Origin: Sphingomonas sp. UV9
Lineage (GTDB): Bacteria; Pseudomonadota; Alphaproteobacteria; Sphingomonadales; Sphingomonadaceae
DNA: 64,000 nt
Reading direction: 5' to 3'
NCBI RefSeq assembly: GCF_004101245.1
Contig: NZ_SCIN01000001.1
Span: 696,784-760,783, forward strand
Positions 27,629-37,099 of this stretch are shown here, one piece after another. The position numbers and the translations under genes are program-made. The notes beneath the pieces were generated by a model, which saw only the letters and a program-made list of their open reading frames with translations, did not search any database and was not told the origin of the DNA. The stretch's first letter is position 1. The number at the start of each line of letters is the position of its first letter.

Positions 27629-30000
27629 TGCCAGTCACGCACCTCCGGCAGATCGTCACCCTGTTCGGCGATGTAGAGCTTGTGCCGCTCCATCGTCGTC
27701 CAATAGCGCGCCGTCGCGCGCGGGACCCGGTCACGGAACCGGGGGATCCGCTCGATCGCGTCGAGCGCCAGCCGGTACCGGTCGAGATCGTTCAGCACGA
27801 CCATGTCGAACGGCGTCGTCGTCGTGCCCATCTCCTTGTATCCGCGCACATGGATATTCGCGTGGTTCGCCCGCCGATAGGTCAGCTTGTGGATCATCGC
27901 CGGATAGCCGTGAAACGCGAAGATCACCGGTGTGTCGGCTGTGAACAGCGCATCGAACTCGCGCTCGTCGAGCCCGTGCGAATGTTCGGAGCGCGGCTGC
28001 AGCACCATCAGGTCGACCACGTTCACCACCCGGATGCGGATGTCGGGCACATAGTCGCGCAACAGCGTCACCGCCGCCAGCGTCTCCAGCGTCGGCACGT
28101 CGCCCGCGCACGCCATCACCACGTCGGGCTCGGCGTCGTTGCCGGCCCACTCCCAGATCCCCGCGCCTGCCGTGCAGTGGCGTACCGCCGCATCGATCCC
28201 CAGCCATTGCCATTCGGGCTGCTTCCCCGCGACGATCACGTTCACATAGCCGCGACTGCGCAGGCAATGATCGCCGACCGACAACAGGCAGTTCGCGTCC
28301 GGCGGAAGGTAAACCCTCGTCACGTCCGCGGTCTTGTTCGCGACGTGATCGATGAACCCCGGATCCTGGTGCGACAGCCCGTTATGATCCTGACGCCAGA
28401 CATGCGACGTCAGCAGATAGTTGAGCGATGCGATCGGCCGCCGCCACGGGATCGTCCTGGTCGTCTTCAGCCACTTGGCATGCTGGTTGACCATCGAATC
28501 CACGATGTGGACGAACGCCTCGTAGCACGAGAACAGCCCGTGACGCCCGGTCAGGAGATAGCCCTCCAGCCAGCCCTGGCACAGATGCTCGCTCAGCACC
28601 TCCATCACGCGACCGTCGGGCCCCAGATGCTCGTCGACCGGGTCGACCTCCGCCATCCAGACTTTCCCCGACACGTCGTACACATCGGCAAGCCGGTTCG
28701 ACGCGGTCTCGTCCGGCCCGAACAGCCGGAAGTTCACCGCCGCCAGGTTGAGCTTCATCACGTCGCGCAGATAGCGCCCGAGCACCCGCGTCGCCTCCGC
28801 CTTTACCCTGCCCGGCGCCTCCACCGGCACCGCAAAGCTGCGGAAATCGGGCAACGACAACGGCACCATCAGTTCGCCGCCATTGGCATGCGGGTTCGAT
28901 CCCATCCGCCGATGCCCGGTCGGCGCGAGTGACGCATACTCCTCCAAAAACTTGCCATCCGCATCGAAAAGCTCCTCGGGCCGATAACTCCGCATCCATG
29001 CTTCGAGCTGACGCAGATGCTCGGGATCCCTGAAGTCCGCGATCGGCACCTGGTGCGCACGCCACGTACCCTCGACCGGCTTGCCATCGACGAATTTCGG
29101 CCCGGTCCAGCCCTTCGGCGTGCGGAACACGATCATCGGCCAGCGCGGTCGTTCGGGCGTCACGCCCTCGACCCGCGCGGCCGCCTGGATCGACTGGATC
29201 TTCGCCAACGCCTTGTCGAGCGCAGCGGCCAGCTGCTGGTGGACCGCCGCCGGATCGCTGCCGCCGACATAATAAGGCTCATGCCCGTAGCCGCGCAGCA
29301 ACGCGTCGAGTTCATGCCCGTCGATCCGCGCGAGGATCGTCGGGTTGGCGATCTTAAAGCCGTTGAGATGCAGGATCGGCAGCACCGCACCGTCGCGCGC
29401 GGGATTGAGGAACTTGTTCGAATGCCAGCTCGCCGCCAGCGCGCCGGTCTCCGCCTCGCCGTCGCCGACCACGCAGGCGACGATCAGGTCGGGATTGTCG
29501 AACGCCGCGCCGTACGCGTGGGCCAGCGAATAGCCGAGCTCGCCACCTTCGTGGATCGACCCAGGCGTCTCGGGCGCGACATGGCTCGGGATCCCGCCCG
29601 GCCACGAGAATTGCCGGAACAGCCGGTGCATGCCGCTGCGGCTCCGCTCGATCGCGGGGTAGCGCTCGGTATACGAGCCCTCCAGATAGGTGTTCGCCAC
29701 CAGCCCGGGGCCACCATGGCCCGGCCCGATGACATTGATCATGTCGAGGTCATGCTCGACGATCAGCCGGTTGAGATGGACGTAGAGGAAGTTGAGCCCC
29801 GGCGTCGTCCCCCAATGGCCGAGCAGCCGCGGCTTGACGTCGGCGATCGTCAGCGGCCTGTCGAGCAACGCATTGTCGCGCAGATAGATCTGGCCGACCG
29901 ACAGATAGTTCGCGGCCCGCCAATATGCGTCCATCCGGCGCAGCATATCCGGGGACAGCGGGTGCGCCTTGGTCGGCGCGACAGTTGCAAGCTCGGTCAC
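27616..30000 (-). CDS. xfp: phosphoketolase (xylulose 5-phosphate / fructose 6-phosphate)
   Basis: A 794-residue thiamine diphosphate enzyme. The GTG at 30000 overlaps the alcohol dehydrogenase stop (GTGA) and begins [16 protein letters not shown]; this gives family-normal length. Signatures: [58 protein letters not shown] for the diphosphate and magnesium, GYFGPDET-like [34 protein letters not shown] and GRHNH-type [12 protein letters not shown]. It splits sugar phosphates to acetyl phosphate and a shorter aldose phosphate without redox cost, supplying acetate kinase next to it. Part of a fermentative operon under a putative FixJ box. Confidence 0.95.
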   Translation of the reverse strand: MTELATVAPTKAHPLSPDMLRRMDAYWRAANYLSVGQIYLRDNALLDRPLTIADVKPRLLGHWGTTPGLNFLYVHLNRLIVEHDLDMINVIGPGHGGPGLVANTYLEGSYTERYPAIERSRSGMHRLFRQFSWPGGIPSHVAPETPGSIHEGGELGYSLAHAYGAAFDNPDLIVACVVGDGEAETGALAASWHSNKFLNPARDGAVLPILHLNGFKIANPTILARIDGHELDALLRGYGHEPYYVGGSDPAAVHQQLAAALDKALAKIQSIQAAARVEGVTPERPRWPMIVFRTPKGWTGPKFVDGKPVEGTWRAHQVPIADFRDPEHLRQLEAWMRSYRPEELFDADGKFLEEYASLAPTGHRRMGSNPHANGGELMVPLSLPDFRSFAVPVEAPGRVKAEATRVLGRYLRDVMKLNLAAVNFRLFGPDETASNRLADVYDVSGKVWMAEVDPVDEHLGPDGRVMEVLSEHLCQGWLEGYLLTGRHGLFSCYEAFVHIVDSMVNQHAKWLKTTRTIPWRRPIASLNYLLTSHVWRQDHNGLSHQDPGFIDHVANKTADVTRVYLPPDANCLLSVGDHCLRSRGYVNVIVAGKQPEWQWLGIDAAVRHCTAGAGIWEWAGNDAEPDVVMACAGDVPTLETLAAVTLLRDYVPDIRIRVVNVVDLMVLQPRSEHSHGLDEREFDALFTADTPVIFAFHGYPAMIHKLTYRRANHANIHVRGYKEMGTTTTPFDMVVLNDLDRYRLALDAIERIPRFRDRVPRATARYWTTMERHKLYIAEQGDDLPEVRDWQWSG

Positions 30001-31034
30001 GGCTGGCTTCCGAAATCGAGGACGACGCGCGAGGCGACCTGGCCGTGTTCGAGGCGGTCGAAGATGGCATTGATCGCCGACAGGGGTTGCAGCTCGATAT
30101 CCGCCTTCACCTTGCCATCGGCGGCAAACGCCAGCGCCTCGGCCATGTCCTTGCGTGTGCCGACGAACGAGCCGCGCACGGTGATGCAATTGGCCACGAC
30201 ATCGAACAGCGGCAACGGGAAGTCCCCGGGTGGTAGGCCGACGAGCACACAGGTCCCACGCTTGCGGGTCATCGCCACACCCTGGTTGAACGCGGTCAGC
30301 GACGGCGCAGTAATCAGGACGCCGTGCGCACCGCCACCCGTGCCGTCCTTTAGCGCGCCGATCGCGTCGCCCTCACGCGCGTCGATCAACAGGTCGGCCC
30401 CCAACGCCTTGGCATGCGCGAGCTTGCCCGCGTCGACATCGACTGCGGCGACGCGCAACCCCATCGCCTTGGCATATTGCACTGCCAGATGCCCCAGCCC
30501 GCCGACGCCGGAGATCGCGATCCACTCGCCCGGCCGTGCCGCGGTTTCCTTGATGCCCTTATAGGTGGTGATGCCGGCGCAGATGATCGGCGCCGCCTCG
30601 ACCGCGGACAGACCAGCGGGGATGTGCGCGACATAATTGGGGTCGGCGAGGATGTATTCCGCGAAGCCGCCATTGCGCGTGTACCCACCAAACTGCGCAT
30701 CGGCGCACACTGTTTCCCACGCGGACAGGCAATATTCGCAGTGCCCGCAGGCGGAGTAGAGCCAGGGCACGCCGACCCGGTCGCCGAGCTTGACGATCGT
30801 CACGCCCGCGCCGACCTCGACGACGATGCCGATCCCTTCGTGGCCAGGAATGAAGGGAGGCACCGGTTTCACTGGCCAATCGCCGCGCGCCGCGTGCAGA
30901 TCGGTGTGGCACACCCCGCACGCTTCGGTCTTGACGAGAATCTGCCCCGGCCCTGCGCTCGGCACCGGCCATTCGCGCAAGGTGAGCGGTTTGCCGAACG
31001 CCTCGACGACGGCAGCTTGCATCATACGGGTCAT
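29997..31034 (-). CDS. zinc alcohol dehydrogenase, AdhP type
   Basis: A 345-residue medium-chain dehydrogenase. Catalytic zinc ligands in [16 protein letters not shown] (Cys), [10 protein letters not shown] (His-Glu) and the later [12 protein letters not shown] (Cys); structural zinc cysteines in [21 protein letters not shown] loop [17 protein letters not shown]. This matches the class of ethanol-active AdhP/AdhA enzymes, working as aldehyde reductase under low oxygen. ATG 31034 is followed by [10 protein letters not shown]; a later Met is possible. It lies between the quinone reductase gene (27 bp) and phosphoketolase (overlap), consistent with one operon disposing of carbon and reducing power. 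Confidence 0.92.
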   Translation of the reverse strand: MTRMMQAAVVEAFGKPLTLREWPVPSAGPGQILVKTEACGVCHTDLHAARGDWPVKPVPPFIPGHEGIGIVVEVGAGVTIVKLGDRVGVPWLYSACGHCEYCLSAWETVCADAQFGGYTRNGGFAEYILADPNYVAHIPAGLSAVEAAPIICAGITTYKGIKETAARPGEWIAISGVGGLGHLAVQYAKAMGLRVAAVDVDAGKLAHAKALGADLLIDAREGDAIGALKDGTGGGAHGVLITAPSLTAFNQGVAMTRKRGTCVLVGLPPGDFPLPLFDVVANCITVRGSFVGTRKDMAEALAFAADGKVKADIELQPLSAINAIFDRLEHGQVASRVVLDFGSQP

Positions 31035-31061
31035 GAAATGTCCTTGAGGATACAGAAAGGG

Positions 31062-31745
31062 TCAGCGCGCTATTCGGGTGAGGAGCGCAGGGTCGCGCAG
31101 CAGCGCCTCGTCCCCGAACACGATCTGCGCGCAGGTCCGCTGCGCCTGCGACGCGACGTCGTACAGATATTGGTCGGCGAACCGCTGGCTCAGCCCCGGC
31201 ACGATATGCGCGAACCGCCGATGCTCCTGCGATCGCATCCCGAACGCGTGCACCAGATACTGATCGAATACGCTGTTGAGTCCCTGACCTTGACCCTGTT
31301 CGTCGAGCCAGACCTTGCTGGCCGCCGATGTCGAGAAACTGAGCAATCGCTTGCCGCCGAGCAGATCGGTGCGCGCCCGCCCCTGGATCGCCTCGGGCTG
31401 CACGCCCGCGCCGAAAACGCGTTCGACATAGCCTTTCAGCATCGCTGGCGGCGTCCCGAACCAGATCGGGTAGATCAGCACGAATACGTCGCAGCCCGCG
31501 ATGTGCTCGATCTCGTCGAGTACGTCCTCGCCGTACGTCGCCGCGACATTGGTCGGCCGCTCCACCGCCTTCAGCACCGGATCGAACCCGATCGCATACA
31601 GGTCGCGCAACACGACGTCCTGCCCCGCCGCGCGGACCGCCGCGCAATAGGCGTCGGCGATCGCATGGTTGAAGCTGGCCGGACCGGGATGGCAGAGTAT
31701 GACCGCGTGCCGCCCCGTCCCCGTCTTTTGCGCGTCACCCATCAT
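31062..31745 (-). CDS. flavodoxin-like NAD(P)H oxidoreductase
   Basis: A 227-residue protein of the Flavodoxin_2 / NAD(P)H quinone dehydrogenase family (KefF, MdaB, NQO1 relatives). HAVILCHPGPASFNHAIADAY is the FMN phosphate loop, DEIEHIAGCDVFVLIYPIWFGTPPAMLKGYVERVF is the central signature, and LLGGKRLLSFSTSA follows. It would reduce quinones by two electrons. It is first in the operon that continues with alcohol dehydrogenase, phosphoketolase and acetate kinase, with a putative FixJ box 77 bp before its ATG. AGAGGA precedes the ATG. Confidence 0.85.
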   Translation of the reverse strand: MMGDAQKTGTGRHAVILCHPGPASFNHAIADAYCAAVRAAGQDVVLRDLYAIGFDPVLKAVERPTNVAATYGEDVLDEIEHIAGCDVFVLIYPIWFGTPPAMLKGYVERVFGAGVQPEAIQGRARTDLLGGKRLLSFSTSAASKVWLDEQGQGQGLNSVFDQYLVHAFGMRSQEHRRFAHIVPGLSQRFADQYLYDVASQAQRTCAQIVFGDEALLRDPALLTRIAR

Positions 31746-31807
31746 CGCCTAGTCCTCTGTCGCAAGCTCGCAGACGGTCTACGCCATGCGGGGTGGGCCC
31801 TTGATCC

Positions 31808-31822
31808 CTCGGAAACTACGCA
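31808..31822 (-). promoter_or_regulatory. putative FixJ box upstream of the fermentative operon
   Basis: Minus strand TGCGTAGTTTCCGAG, 77 bp before the ATG at 31745; it differs only in the last base from the copy at 20764. Positioned to drive the oxidoreductase-adh-xfp-ackA operon. Confidence 0.6.
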
Positions 31823-31933
31823 GCCGATCCGACGCGCTAAGTTTTTCAGCCGACAAAGAAAAATCGACGCGCGCCAAGGATTTGAGGCAACCGCAGCCCG
31901 ATTGTTAACGTTTCTTACACCTCGCTACTCGCC

Positions 31934-33907
31934 ATGTACGGATTGATGACCGGTCTAATTTCCCGCCTGCGACAGTTGCGACACTCCGACCAGGCGATCG
32001 CTGCCCATGTTCGGCATACCCTTGTCGAATCGCTCTACGCATCGCCCCAATCGCTGGTGATCGGGGCGCTGACGAGCGGCACGATAACGGCAATCGTCGC
32101 GCTGGTCGGTGGAAGCAGGTCGATGGTCGCCTGTGCCGTGGCCATCGTCGTCGTCGCCGGGATCAGGATCGTCGATGCGCTGCGATTGCGGCGGTCTGGA
32201 TCGACCCGAAGCACGTTGGCCGGGCGCTGGGCGAACCGGCAGGAATTCCTCTATCGGGCCGGCGCGCTCTGCTTCTCGGCGTTGCTCGGCACGTTCGGCT
32301 TACTGACGCTGGTGCACACGAACGACGGCGTGCTGCAGTTGCTCGCGGTGACGACGGCGGTGGGATATGCCGCGGGTATCGCCGGTCGCAATGCCGGTCG
32401 ACCGTGGATCGCCCTGTCGCAATTGTGTTTCGCGTCGGTCCCGCTGGCGCTGGGATTGTTCGCATCGCTCGAGCCCCTCAAGCTCGTGCTCGGCGTGGTC
32501 ATCCTGCTGTTCGTCGTCGCCATGATGGATATCACGTTGCAGACCTATGGCGTCATCCTGAGGGCGACGATCGCCTCGCGGGAGAAGGCGGCGCTGGCCG
32601 AGCACCATGCTGCCGTCGCGCGTCGCGACGACCTCACCGGGGTTGCCAATCGCACCGCCTTTCGGGAACGGTTCGAAGCGCAGTTGAAGACCGCGGGTGA
32701 CCGGGATCGCAGCCTTTCGATCCACTGGATCGACCTCGACCGGTTCAAGGAAATCAACGACTCGTTCGGCCACCTTGCTGGCAACGCGCTCCTGGCGGGG
32801 ATTGCGCGACGCCTTGACGAGGCATTCGGTAGAAGCGGGATCGTCGCCAGATTGGGTGGCGACGAATTTGCCGTCGTCTGCGCGATCGCTCGGCACGACG
32901 ATGCGATCGAAATCGGGCGCACGATCATAGAACTGGTCGAGCGACCGGTTCACCATGACGGCCATTTGCTGCGGGTCGGCGCGTCGCTCGGGATCGCGAT
33001 CGCCCCCGCCGACGGCACCGATGCCGATACGCTGCTGAAAAACGCCGATCTTGCGCTGTACCGCGCCAAAGACAGCGGGCGCGGACAAATGTGTTTTTAC
33101 GAGCCTTTGATGGACGAGAAGATCGAACGTGGCCGCGATCTGGCGGCGGAAATGCAGGGCGCGATGGAACGGGGTGAGTTCCACCTGATGTTCCAGCCGA
33201 TCTTCGACCTTGCCGGCGAACGTGTGCTTTCGTGCGAGACGCTGTTGCGCTGGACCAACCGCAGGCTTGGCTCGGTTTCACCGGCCGAATTCATTCCGAT
33301 CGCGGAGGATAACGGCCTGATCGTCGGGATCGGCGGTTGGGTGATACGCGAGGCTTGCCGGATCGCCGGCGATTGGCCTCCGGACGTGAAGATCGCGGTC
33401 AATCTCTCGCCGATCCAGCTACGATCCACCAATCTGCCGATGGTGATCATGAGCGCGCTGGCGAGCAGCGGGTTCGCGGCGGACCGGCTCGAACTCGAGG
33501 TGACCGAGTCGGTTCTGCTCGACGACATAGACGCGTCGCTCGCCGCGCTCGACGCGATCAACCGGCTTCACGTCCGGACCACGCTCGACGATTTCGGCAC
33601 CGGCTATTCGTCGCTGAGCTATCTCACCAAATTTCCGTTCCAGACGCTCAAGATCGACCGCTCGTTCATCAGCGATCTGGAGCAGAGCCCGGCATCGGTA
33701 GCCATCGTCCAGACCGTGATCGACCTTGCCGCAAAGCTGGGGATGCGGACGGTCGCCGAGGGCGTCGAGACGCGGGCGCAACTCGATCAGTTGCGCCGGA
33801 CGCGCTGCGATGCGGTGCAGGGGTTTCTGCTAGCGCACCCCATGCCGGCAAGCATGATCGCGACCATGCTTGCCGAGAATGGGATCAGGGCGCAGCGGCT
33901 TTCCTGA
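31934..33907 (+). CDS. membrane GGDEF-EAL cyclic-di-GMP protein
   Basis: A 657-residue protein. Six hydrophobic segments fill residues about 40-205 (for example LVIGALTSGTITAIVALVGG, LVLGVVILLFVVAMMDITL), with no known sensor domain name. The GGDEF domain (about 235-395) keeps RLGGDEF near residue 310, so cyclase activity is possible. The EAL domain (about 405-650) has CETLLRW, an ETL in place of EAL, near residue 434, with NLSPIQLR, LEVTES, DDFGTGYSSLSYL and KIDRSFI metal and base motifs intact, so phosphodiesterase activity is likely. It ends directly against the RpfF-like gene, tail to tail, suggesting a role in fatty-acid signal response. Confidence 0.88.
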   Translation: MYGLMTGLISRLRQLRHSDQAIAAHVRHTLVESLYASPQSLVIGALTSGTITAIVALVGGSRSMVACAVAIVVVAGIRIVDALRLRRSGSTRSTLAGRWANRQEFLYRAGALCFSALLGTFGLLTLVHTNDGVLQLLAVTTAVGYAAGIAGRNAGRPWIALSQLCFASVPLALGLFASLEPLKLVLGVVILLFVVAMMDITLQTYGVILRATIASREKAALAEHHAAVARRDDLTGVANRTAFRERFEAQLKTAGDRDRSLSIHWIDLDRFKEINDSFGHLAGNALLAGIARRLDEAFGRSGIVARLGGDEFAVVCAIARHDDAIEIGRTIIELVERPVHHDGHLLRVGASLGIAIAPADGTDADTLLKNADLALYRAKDSGRGQMCFYEPLMDEKIERGRDLAAEMQGAMERGEFHLMFQPIFDLAGERVLSCETLLRWTNRRLGSVSPAEFIPIAEDNGLIVGIGGWVIREACRIAGDWPPDVKIAVNLSPIQLRSTNLPMVIMSALASSGFAADRLELEVTESVLLDDIDASLAALDAINRLHVRTTLDDFGTGYSSLSYLTKFPFQTLKIDRSFISDLEQSPASVAIVQTVIDLAAKLGMRTVAEGVETRAQLDQLRRTRCDAVQGFLLAHPMPASMIATMLAENGIRAQRLS

Positions 33908-34843
33908 TCAGCAGGACGCCACCCCTGCTTTGTTGAGCAATCGGGTCTGGGCACCGACCAGACGTCGCATGAGCTTGAGATCCGCATCGCTTAGCCTGAG
34001 GGCTGCATCCGCCCAGAGATCGACGACGGCCTCCAACTCGCCGAGCGGCAGCGGGTTGACCGATCGCGAGGCCTCGTAGATCGCGCAATGGCCGCTATGG
34101 CGTCGACGGTTCTGGCGAATGTAGTTTTCGACCTCCGCCCGGCCCATGCCCGGATTGGCCAGCGCGTGAACGATGCCGAGGTCATATAGTTCTTCGGCAC
34201 TGTAGCTTCGTCCGCTCAGGATCATCTGTTCGGCCCGCGCCGCGCCAACCCTGCGAGACAGGAAGCAGTGGGCCCCCATGCCTGGGAAGAGCCCGAAATT
34301 GGTCTCCGGGAGGCCGAAATTCGTGCCGCGCTCGGCGATGACGACGTTGAACGACAGCAACGCCTCGAACCCGCCGCCGAGCGCATCGCCTTCGACCAGG
34401 CCGATCGTGATGATCGGTCGATCGAGACTGAGCATGTTGCGATGCAGGATGCGGACGCAGGCGCGCCCATAGGCAGCCAGCGCATCGCGATCGCCGTTAC
34501 GGATATGCTCGGAAAACAAATCGAGATCGCCGCCCAGCGAGAACACACCTGGAAAGCGCGACCCGAGCACGACGTATCGGATCGGCATGTCGCCCGACGA
34601 ACAGGCCTGTGCGATGTCGGCCTGCCAGTGTCCGAATTCGGCGAGCAGGCCCGGATTGAAACTCGGTCGGACGCGTTGCCGCATATAGGTCCACAGCGTG
34701 TCCATTCCCGGGTCGAACTGCGTTTCCAGGTCCGTAAAGGCGAACGGCTGCCGCGGCTGCGATGGAGCCGGTATTTCGATCGACGGCTGATGGCGTTGCT
34801 TGGTGCGATCGGCGGGTATGACGGGAGGATATTCGAGACTCAT
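33908..34843 (-). CDS. rpfF: RpfF-like DSF synthase (crotonase fold)
   Basis: A 311-residue crotonase. It differs from beta-oxidation hydratases and matches RpfF along its length: TLWTYMRQRVRPSFNPGLL, RYVVLGSRFPGVFSLGGDLDLF, IRNGDRDALAAYGRACV, EGDALGGGFEALLS and GLPETNFGLFPGMGAHCFL. The two catalytic glutamates of Xanthomonas RpfF (20 apart) fall at Glu160 and Glu180 here. RpfF makes cis-2-unsaturated fatty acid signals (DSF family) from acyl-ACP. Start ATG 34843 has AAGGA upstream; a GTG at 34861 would add six residues. No rpfC or rpfG is in the window; the abutting gene is a GGDEF-EAL protein, recalling the Burkholderia rpfF-rpfR pair. Confidence 0.85.
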   Translation of the reverse strand: MSLEYPPVIPADRTKQRHQPSIEIPAPSQPRQPFAFTDLETQFDPGMDTLWTYMRQRVRPSFNPGLLAEFGHWQADIAQACSSGDMPIRYVVLGSRFPGVFSLGGDLDLFSEHIRNGDRDALAAYGRACVRILHRNMLSLDRPIITIGLVEGDALGGGFEALLSFNVVIAERGTNFGLPETNFGLFPGMGAHCFLSRRVGAARAEQMILSGRSYSAEELYDLGIVHALANPGMGRAEVENYIRQNRRRHSGHCAIYEASRSVNPLPLGELEAVVDLWADAALRLSDADLKLMRRLVGAQTRLLNKAGVASC

Positions 34844-34860
34844 GGCGACGTCCTTGTTCA

Positions 34861-34882
34861 CTCGCAGCGTTTTTGCTGCGAG
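34861..34882. promoter_or_regulatory. hairpin before the rpfF-like gene
   Basis: CTCGCAGC, loop GTTTTT, GCTGCGAG: a perfect 8-bp stem at 34861-34882, 18 bp upstream of the rpfF-like ATG. It may be a dyad operator or leader structure. The rest of the gap to 35167 holds no credible gene; a GC-rich dyad (CCCCGCTACGCC ... GGCGTCGCGGGG) near 35012-35037 may terminate the small membrane protein gene. Confidence 0.45.
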
Positions 34883-35167
34883 AGACGCCTAGGTCGCATT
34901 TTATCGCGAGAGCGCTCGCTGGAAAAGCGTGCCGAACTGCCGCCGATCTTCACCTGCGATTGACGCCGCAAGTCGCGATTCTCCCCCTGTTGCCCAGATA
35001 CACCAAACCCCGCTACGCCGGTAGGGCGTCGCGGGGTCATGGGCTTGATTGGGCGAATTGGCGGCCAAAGGGGCAGCAGCTCCGCCCGATCAATATGCCG
35101 TCGAGAGTGGTCTAAGTCTAACCGTCACGCGGGAGGCAGCCGCGACTTGCGCCGCCTCCCTGCCCGC

Positions 35168-35437
35168 TCAGCGAACCGCACCGCGGCGAAACATGTTGAC
35201 GATCGCCAGCAGGATCACCGCGCCGACCAGCGAGATCAGGATCGACTGGATGTTGAGCGCGCCGTCCATGATCGAAGCCCCCCCGATTAGCGGGGTAATA
35301 AGGAAGCCGGCGAGCAAAGCGCCGACGATGCCGACGATCACGTTGAGGAAAACGCCCTGTTGTGCGTCGGTGCGCATGATCATGCTGGCGACCCAGCCGA
35401 TGAGACCGCCGACGACGAGAAGGATGATGAGGTTCAT
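35168..35437 (-). CDS. GlsB/YeaQ/YmgE family stress membrane protein
   Basis: An 89-residue transglycosylase-associated (TAGE) membrane protein. ATG 35437 (MNLIILLVVGGLIGWVAS) with AGGAACC upstream; the open frame beyond is not conserved in type. Three hydrophobic segments with Gly-rich turns: the first above, then VFLNVIVGIVGALLAGFLI and ILISLVGAVILLAIVNMF, ending with basic RRGAVR. Members are general-stress induced in proteobacteria; the biochemical role is unknown. Single gene, leftward. Confidence 0.88.
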   Translation of the reverse strand: MNLIILLVVGGLIGWVASMIMRTDAQQGVFLNVIVGIVGALLAGFLITPLIGGASIMDGALNIQSILISLVGAVILLAIVNMFRRGAVR

Positions 35438-35554
35438 GATGAGGTTCCTGGAGAATAGTGGTACAGGAGCATAAACAGACACGGCCCGCATTCCGTTCAG
35501 TTTCGACGCGGTCCGGCGATTTTCGCATTGGTGCGCAAACACCTTGAGCGTTGG

Positions 35555-35560
35555 TATAAT
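35555..35560 (+). promoter_or_regulatory. possible promoter (-10 TATAAT) of the PAS-LuxR gene
   Basis: TTGGTATAATTATCAC is an AT-rich stretch with a perfect TATAAT 50 bp before the start at 35610, uncommon in this genome. No good -35 at 16-18 bp is seen; a TTGGTG lies 21 bp upstream. Confidence 0.4.
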
Positions 35561-35609
35561 TATCACTGCATCCGCGGAACCCAGGGCATCGGTCCGACGC
35601 TGAGCGGTG

Positions 35610-37085
35610 ATGACAAGTTCCCCCGGAAAGCCGCTGCACGCCCCGACCTTGCATCATCTGGAACAGCTGATGACGGGGCTGTTGGAGGGTGTGATCCTGA
35701 TTGATCCGACCGGGACCATCCTCAGCGCCAACCCCGCCGCGCTCAAGATGCACGGCGTGCGCGCGGTCGAGGATCTGGGTCAGACCGCGGAAGACTATGC
35801 GGCGCGGTTTACGCTCCGCTACCGTGACGGGCGCACGTTGCCGCGGCGCGAATATCCGCTGGTACGGCTGCTCGCCGGGGAGAGCTTCCCGGACCTGATG
35901 GTAGAAGTCACACCGGCCGATCCGGACGAACCGCGCTGGGTGCACCAGGTCCGCGACATCGTCATGGACGAGGATGGCGGCGAACCCGACTGCCTGGGGC
36001 TGGTGATCAACGACGTGTCCGAACGGTTCGATGCCGAGAACCGGTTCGAGGCGATGTTCCATGCCAACCCCGCCCCCGCCCTGATCGTCCGCATCGCCGA
36101 CCAGCGCTATGTCCTCGTCAACCAGGGCTTTCTCGACCTGTCTGGTTACGACCGCGACCAGATCATCGGCAAGACCATGTTCGATCTCGATTTTCTCGCG
36201 CAGGTCGAGCGTAAGGCGTTCGTCAAGGACCGCGTCGTTAACGGCCAGACGATACCGCAGCTCGAGGCGGAATTGCCGCTGGCGATTGGCGAGACCAAGC
36301 TTGTCATCCTCGCTGGGCAACCGATCGAGCTCGCCAACCAGAACTGCCTATTGTTCACCTTCGCCGACCTGGAGCCGAGGCGCCGCGCCGAACATGCACT
36401 GAAGGCGAGCGAGCGCCACTTCGCCTCCGTGTTCGAAATGGCGCCGGTCGCGATGGTGGTGACGCGGGGGGAGGACAACCGCATCGTCCAGGTCAATGCC
36501 GCGTTCAAGGCGCTGTCGGGGTATGCGGACGAGGCGGTGATCGAACGGGTCGCGGACGATCTTCAACTGTGGAACGACGGCGCACAACGGCAGGGGCTGG
36601 AGACCGAGATCCGCGACCGGGGCGGGTTTCGCGGGCTCGACGTACAATTGCTGCACCGGAACGGCGAGCCACTCGACTGCCTGGTTTCCGCCGAGCGCGT
36701 CAGCATCGACGGCGATCCGTGCGTGCTGTGGTTGTATCAGGACATCTCTGCCCGCCGGCGCGGCGAACTCGAACTGGTCGAGGCGATCGACGCGGTTATG
36801 AAGGACGCCAACTGGCTTAGCCGCTCGATCATGGACAAGCTGGCGACCTTGCGAAATCCACGGACGAGCGCAGGTGCGAGCGCGCCCGTGATCGACCTCA
36901 GCAAACGCGAGCGCGAAGTGCTCGAGCTGATCTGCCAGGACCTCGATGACGCGGCGATCGCCGACCGTCTCGATCTGTCGCGCAACACGGTGCGCAACCA
37001 TGTGGCGCGACTCTACGCGAAGATCGGCGTGAACCGGCGCAGCGCCGCGGTGGTCTGGGCGCATGAGCGCGGGGTCGGTGCCTGA
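35610..37085 (+). CDS. multi-PAS regulator with LuxR-type DNA-binding domain
   Basis: A 491-residue cytosolic protein. Three PAS domains: about 15-140 (LLEGVILIDPTGTILSANPAA), 147-262 (MFHANPAPALIVRIADQRYVLVNQGFLDLSGY) and 270-390 (VFEMAPVAMVVTRGEDNRIVQVNAAFKALSGY). A short helical link leads to a LuxR HTH at about 430-485: IDLSKREREVLELICQDLDDAAIADRLDLSRNTVRNHVARLYAKIGV. There is no receiver or kinase, so it is probably a one-component sensor regulator binding a small molecule or cofactor in a PAS. GTG at 35607 is directly before the ATG chosen. No target visible. Confidence 0.85.
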   Translation: MTSSPGKPLHAPTLHHLEQLMTGLLEGVILIDPTGTILSANPAALKMHGVRAVEDLGQTAEDYAARFTLRYRDGRTLPRREYPLVRLLAGESFPDLMVEVTPADPDEPRWVHQVRDIVMDEDGGEPDCLGLVINDVSERFDAENRFEAMFHANPAPALIVRIADQRYVLVNQGFLDLSGYDRDQIIGKTMFDLDFLAQVERKAFVKDRVVNGQTIPQLEAELPLAIGETKLVILAGQPIELANQNCLLFTFADLEPRRRAEHALKASERHFASVFEMAPVAMVVTRGEDNRIVQVNAAFKALSGYADEAVIERVADDLQLWNDGAQRQGLETEIRDRGGFRGLDVQLLHRNGEPLDCLVSAERVSIDGDPCVLWLYQDISARRRGELELVEAIDAVMKDANWLSRSIMDKLATLRNPRTSAGASAPVIDLSKREREVLELICQDLDDAAIADRLDLSRNTVRNHVARLYAKIGVNRRSAAVVWAHERGVGA

Positions 37086-37099
37086 GGTCGGTCAACAGA

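Noticed and set aside
33908..34843. Plain enoyl-CoA hydratase annotation
   Set aside because: The whole-length match to RpfF-type segments and the 20-residue spacing of the two glutamates fit DSF synthase better than a beta-oxidation enzyme.
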